Source: Arachnopeziza araneosa (Eukaryota > Ascomycota > Leotiomycetes > Helotiales > Arachnopezizaceae). From it: a DNA stretch of 64,000 bases. The position numbers and the translations under genes were made by a program. This document shows positions 61,001 to 64,000 of the stretch, piece by piece. The first letter of the stretch is position 1, and each line of letters begins with the position of its first letter. The DNA lies in the NCBI GenBank assembly GCA_003988855.1, contig QYAI01000127.1, forward strand, positions 60,959 through 124,958. The letters run 5' to 3'. Under the pieces are notes generated by a model, which made no database searches, was not told where the DNA came from, and saw only the letters and a list, made by a program, of their open reading frames with translations.

Positions 61001-61924
61001 CCCACCCGCGTGCGTTGACACTCTCCACCAGATCGATCCTCGCCTCCTCCCCCAACCAACTGTGCCACCCGTTCAAGATGGAGCGATCTGCCGGTCCTCG
61101 AGCCCTGCCCCACGCCGACCGAGCTCACCGACGGGATCTGCCTACGGCGTGACCGAGGCAGAGGTCGAAAATCGCGGAAACCTCGATGAAGAGCATGCAC
61201 ATCCCTCAGACGGCGGACACTCTCTTCGGGATATAGTCCCCACCCAGGGTATGTTTTGATTATTGACATTTACTAAACAGATCTCTGACCCGGAATTTAG
61301 AAGCTCTACACCCCACGATCAACGGCAGTGGCGATGAAGGCGATCTTCCCGCTCTTGGAGAGACTCTACCGAGAACGGAGCGGGACGGGGACTTGGCGGA
61401 TGCAATCTTGATCTGCGAAGCCGTCCAGCAAGGGCATCGAGATGTCCCAAGTGGCGATCTGAGTATTGACGGCTTACCACGATGTGATGGAAGTCAAGGT
61501 AGGTTGGAGCTGTCTCCTAGAGTATGCATAGCTTGGCTAATCTTAAACAGGCCTCTGGACTGCCCTGACAAGAGATGCATCTTCCTCTGACCTCCCAAGT
61601 CCAATTACATCGACCACGAGAAACGATATCATAGGCAACACCCGAGAGCCGATCGCAGGATCTCGCCCTCCAGGTTCTCCGCCGTCTCGTAAACAATCCG
61701 TTCAAGAGCCTGGGTCACCCGTCTCAATCTCGGATGATGGTCAGTGCCCCGTTGAGCGATTGTTAGGAAGGCGGGTTGTCGCACGCGGGAGGGGCAGGAG
61801 CAAGAGAATGGTGACCCAATATCGGGTCAAGTGGGAAGGGTGGTCAGACAAGTACAATGAGTGGGTTGATGAGGACGATGTACATGAGGACCTTGTAGCG
61901 GCTTACAATTCCGCAACCGTATGA
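58071..61924 (+). pseudogene. DUF3435 tyrosine recombinase with Cys/His cluster and chromodomain, RIP-damaged
   Basis: Broken frames read as a DUF3435 (captain-type) tyrosine recombinase in order: KKTAGEKVKAAREKGFDDD, HFAELLALAADGQLEKKLTE, DTVRGYMRRFTSRYERDT, DHEAARVKFSAKLNMFCFLS, SLPLLFNLIIFSLAIALA, the arginine box YCIRREELVKAN (59381-59416), GYSDAELMKFAG and TFY with the candidate catalytic Tyr codon at 59538-59540. The tail GSVDEQNSFLNQLLRKNYLE follows. In-frame TAG/TAA codons include 58679-58681, 58912-58914, 58948-58950 and 59529-59531. From about 60,240 a Cys/His-rich part follows (FCFKCSEWITSKAN, one TGA, then YALACARHCPKCFRRSERPA, IRCPCGPPCRMVLESDQHVW). Past introns at 61249-61300 and 61499-61550 the frame is intact to a chromodomain and the stop at 61922-61924. 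The recombinase should be dead. Confidence 0.75.
61740..61924 (+). other. Chromodomain-coding segment of the recombinase relic
   Basis: The frame reads VERLLGRRVVARGRGRSKRM then QYRVKWEGWSDKYNEWVDED and DVHEDLVAAYNSA. The aromatic residues and the KWEGW/NEW pattern match chromodomains, which bind methylated histone tails. It is undamaged and joined by a consensus intron to the upstream Ser/Pro-rich exon. Confidence 0.75.
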
Positions 61925-62428
61925 GCTTAATCTCGTTCACATCGGGTCCGCGAGACTATACCGCCGAGAGGGAGAGGATCTTTAGTGTTTGGTTTCTAAT
62001 TCGGGACGGAGGATGCTAGGGAAATTCTCAGGATATCTTAAATGCATCTAGTTATACCAATTTTCACGCCCGTGACCGTACCCACGTTGTTCATACAGTT
62101 TCTTGCGTGATCTTAATGGAGCGAATTTGTACCATATGATGATCTTGATCCTCTCCATTCTATTCCCCTGGTGTCTAACGGGTCGGTACCGTCATCTCTC
62201 GAATGGTTCGGCGCAGACTACTTTGACCCCCGGACACTCGCTACATAGAGGGAGCCAGAACGGGATCTCCTATATAAATAGTTGCCCTAGAGCAGGTCTA
62301 GGGTCCAGAAACGGTCCCCTAGAGCACTACTGCATCTAATACCCAAGAACCATTCTCTTGCGAATCAATTCAAAGTTATATAAATGATCAAAGCTAGTGT
62401 AATGATAAGCATACTCTCCCCCAACACA
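61925..62428. other. Intergenic; likely promoter of the next gene
   Basis: TATATAAATAG at about 62271-62281 is a good TATA box about 150 bp before the next start codon. CCCTAGAGCA repeats twice around 62288-62325, flanking CTAGGG. Confidence 0.45.
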
Positions 62429-63152
62429 ATGGCCTTACCTCGACCAAGTAACGGAGATCGTGCCAGATGGAGGGCGAAAAGCCGCGAAAAGTTATCAGAG
62501 CATATTAGTAAGATTCATGCCCTTATCTTTTGTATTTTGCCTAATACTAATAAGCTACAACAGAGGACAAGCTAGGAATATCAATTGACCCATTAGAAGT
62601 TCGTCTTATTACACGTGTAAAGGATCCTTATTCTTGGCAATCTCTACCAACAAGAACACATCTCTTCGAAAAGAACCTAAGCAAGCATTCAATTAGCGCT
62701 TATATGGAATTATGTCGAGAAGTTAGTGTTTCGTTTGAAGCTGTGGCAAAAGAGGTACGTAGGCGAAGTCATCAACTGAACTAATGCGAAGCTAATTCTA
62801 GTACTAGCAAATTCTCTTCACTAAACCAGCAGCAAATTTTACCGATAGAATTACGGAATTAGAGGTAGAGAATTCGGGATTAATATACGAGGTGAACAAG
62901 TTGAAGGATGTCGCTGCGGCAGAGTCAACACTGAAGCGAGATGCTGAGGAGGCTGCAAATCAGCTCAAGGCGATGCTTGATACAGCTAACTTAGAAAACC
63001 AGTACCTGAAGAGGGATATTCAAAAATGGGCCAGCACAGCAGATGAATTTAGAGCGACGGCCGCAGATTCCCACCAGATTGTGAATAAAGCAGCTTTGGT
63101 AACGTCTATCCCTGCGTGCCGAGACGCACCCCGTCACGAGACAAATCCATAG
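62429..63152 (+). CDS. Hypothetical coiled-coil protein
   Basis: Three exons (62429-62507, 62564-62754, 62808-63152; introns 56 and 53 bp with CTAAT-type branch sites) encode 204 aa. The start reads MALPRPSNGDRARWRAKSRE. The middle is GISIDPLEVRLITRVKDPYS, and residues 100-180 form a heptad-rich coiled coil (ITELEVENSGLIYEVNKLKD). In exon 3 the second of two AG sites (62807) must be used, because the first would leave an in-frame TAG. A GTAACG donor at about 63099 and open sequence to about 63370 (KRTVFDHVVNLFKHGTDHRF) suggest the protein may be longer. No family recognised; it lies 500 bp from the recombinase relic and may be cargo. Confidence 0.6.
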
Positions 63153-64000
63153 TTTAGCAATCACAACTTTTTTCTCAGCAGGTCTATGAAGTTGTTATTA
63201 ACATATTATTTTCTTTAACTATTTCTCCTTTAGGGGCCACTTCAGCAAAAAGAAAAGGACTGTGTTTGATCATGTTGTCAATCTTTTCAAACACGGTACC
63301 GATCACCGCTTCGGCTATTCCCCCCTGCTTAATCGCGACTATCAAAGTCTCTTCAAAATTCGGAGCATTTAAGGAAAGGTTCTCATAAGGAAGAACATAG
63401 CTCCAAATTTTGAAGATGCGCAAAGAGGAAATGATGCAATCCGGGAGTTACTCCGGTGTGAGGAAGAGGGGACATAAAATGCCACATATTTTAGCTCACG
63501 TTAGTGCTTATTAATATGCATGAGCCTGGTTACCAATATACTGTATAAATCCGGGCTTGCTATATTTTACTCAGCCAGTATTCTCAGCCACGATTCTCAA
63601 GCCTGGGCATGTGTGTGGCGTAAGAGCAGGTTTCTCGAACTTTCCATCCGGGCAGGCGGCACCAGGCTGGTGCCAGATTGGTGAAGCGTTGCCTCTTTGT
63701 CCCCTTCCACATCACCATCGTGAAAGTAGGATAACATTGCTCTGTGTAGAACAGTTTTGGAAGGAAAGAAAGAGTTCTTTTCATGCACAGGCAGCTATCG
63801 ACGGCAGACAACCACCAAAAGTTGGCCACGAGAGAAAATGGCCGATTTCGGCGCAAAAGGCAAAAGATCGGCCACATTTTGCTCCGCTTATGACATTGGG
63901 ATAACCGAAGTCCCGCTTGAAAACACGCCCCACTTGAAAACACGCATAATACCTCGAAATTAGAAAAATGTAAAATTTACTATTAAACCACCACCAATTA
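63153..64000. other. Window end, repeat-bearing
   Basis: This contains a possible further exon at about 63235-63370, the second LTR-like copy, and frames without support. The window cuts off here. Confidence 0.4.
63501..63622 (+). repeat. LTR-like dispersed repeat, copy B
   Basis: Inverted relative to 15894-16002. It keeps the TATAAATCCGGG core with C/T differences and a small insertion (about 10 bp) near 63580. Flanking similarity stops on both sides. Confidence 0.7.

Noticed and set aside
58071..61924. Calling this an active Starship captain
   Set aside because: Multiple in-frame stops, and no element boundaries or long cargo are visible inside the window; only family membership can be supported.
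1..64000. CRISPR arrays, rRNA and tRNA genes
   Set aside because: No regularly spaced repeats, rRNA-like blocks or convincing tRNA cloverleaf were seen; isolated GGTTCGAA matches lacked the rest of a tRNA.

Overview
This window comes from a filamentous ascomycete (Pezizomycotina, plausibly Leotiomycetes). The evidence is gene content: HET-domain incompatibility genes, a UstYa-type DUF3328 protein, fungal APH-like kinase and rhodopsin-domain families, and an involucrin-repeat-like protein. Introns are short (45-110 bp) GT-AG introns with CTAAC/CTGAC-like branch sites. Relics carry TAG/TAA nonsense codons of the kind made by repeat-induced point mutation (RIP). No database was available, so the lineage is inference.

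Layout. Positions 0.9-10.6 kb are conserved core: an APSES/KilA-N (Xbp1-like) regulator on the minus strand and DNA topoisomerase II (TOP2) on the plus strand. Positions 10.6-30.2 kb are a gene-poor accessory island. It holds a 3.85-kb element with ~240-275 bp terminal inverted repeats flanked by TA that carries an APH-like kinase gene, a 5'-truncated HET gene, a UstYa-like gene, a HET pseudogene with two in-frame TAG codons and a frameshift, a small unknown gene, and nearly 6 kb with nothing firm. Positions 30.2-49.9 kb return to core genes: a rhodopsin-domain membrane protein, a type II Golgi glycosyltransferase-like protein, a small MGCSSSK lipid-anchor protein, a GH94 phosphorylase resembling cellobionic-acid phosphorylase, Lcp5/neuroguidin, a TM9SF (EMP70) protein, and neuronal calcium sensor 1 with one GC-AG intron. 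At 49.9-57.4 kb lie an intact HET-ankyrin gene with near-identical ankyrin units and a 1,562-aa involucrin-repeat-like protein.

The right end (58.0-64 kb) is again mobile or accessory. A decayed tyrosine-recombinase gene of the DUF3435 family (the family that includes Starship 'captains') is riddled with RIP-type stops in its recombinase part. It reads on through intact spliced exons encoding a Cys/His cluster and a C-terminal chromodomain. A small coiled-coil gene and a second, inverted copy of an LTR-like sequence found inside the TIR element follow.

The most unusual items are the recombinase/Cys-His/chromodomain gene, the TIR element with a kinase cargo, and the HET-ankyrin gene with homogenised repeats. 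Spliced models were built by eye from splice consensus plus reading-frame and protein continuity.
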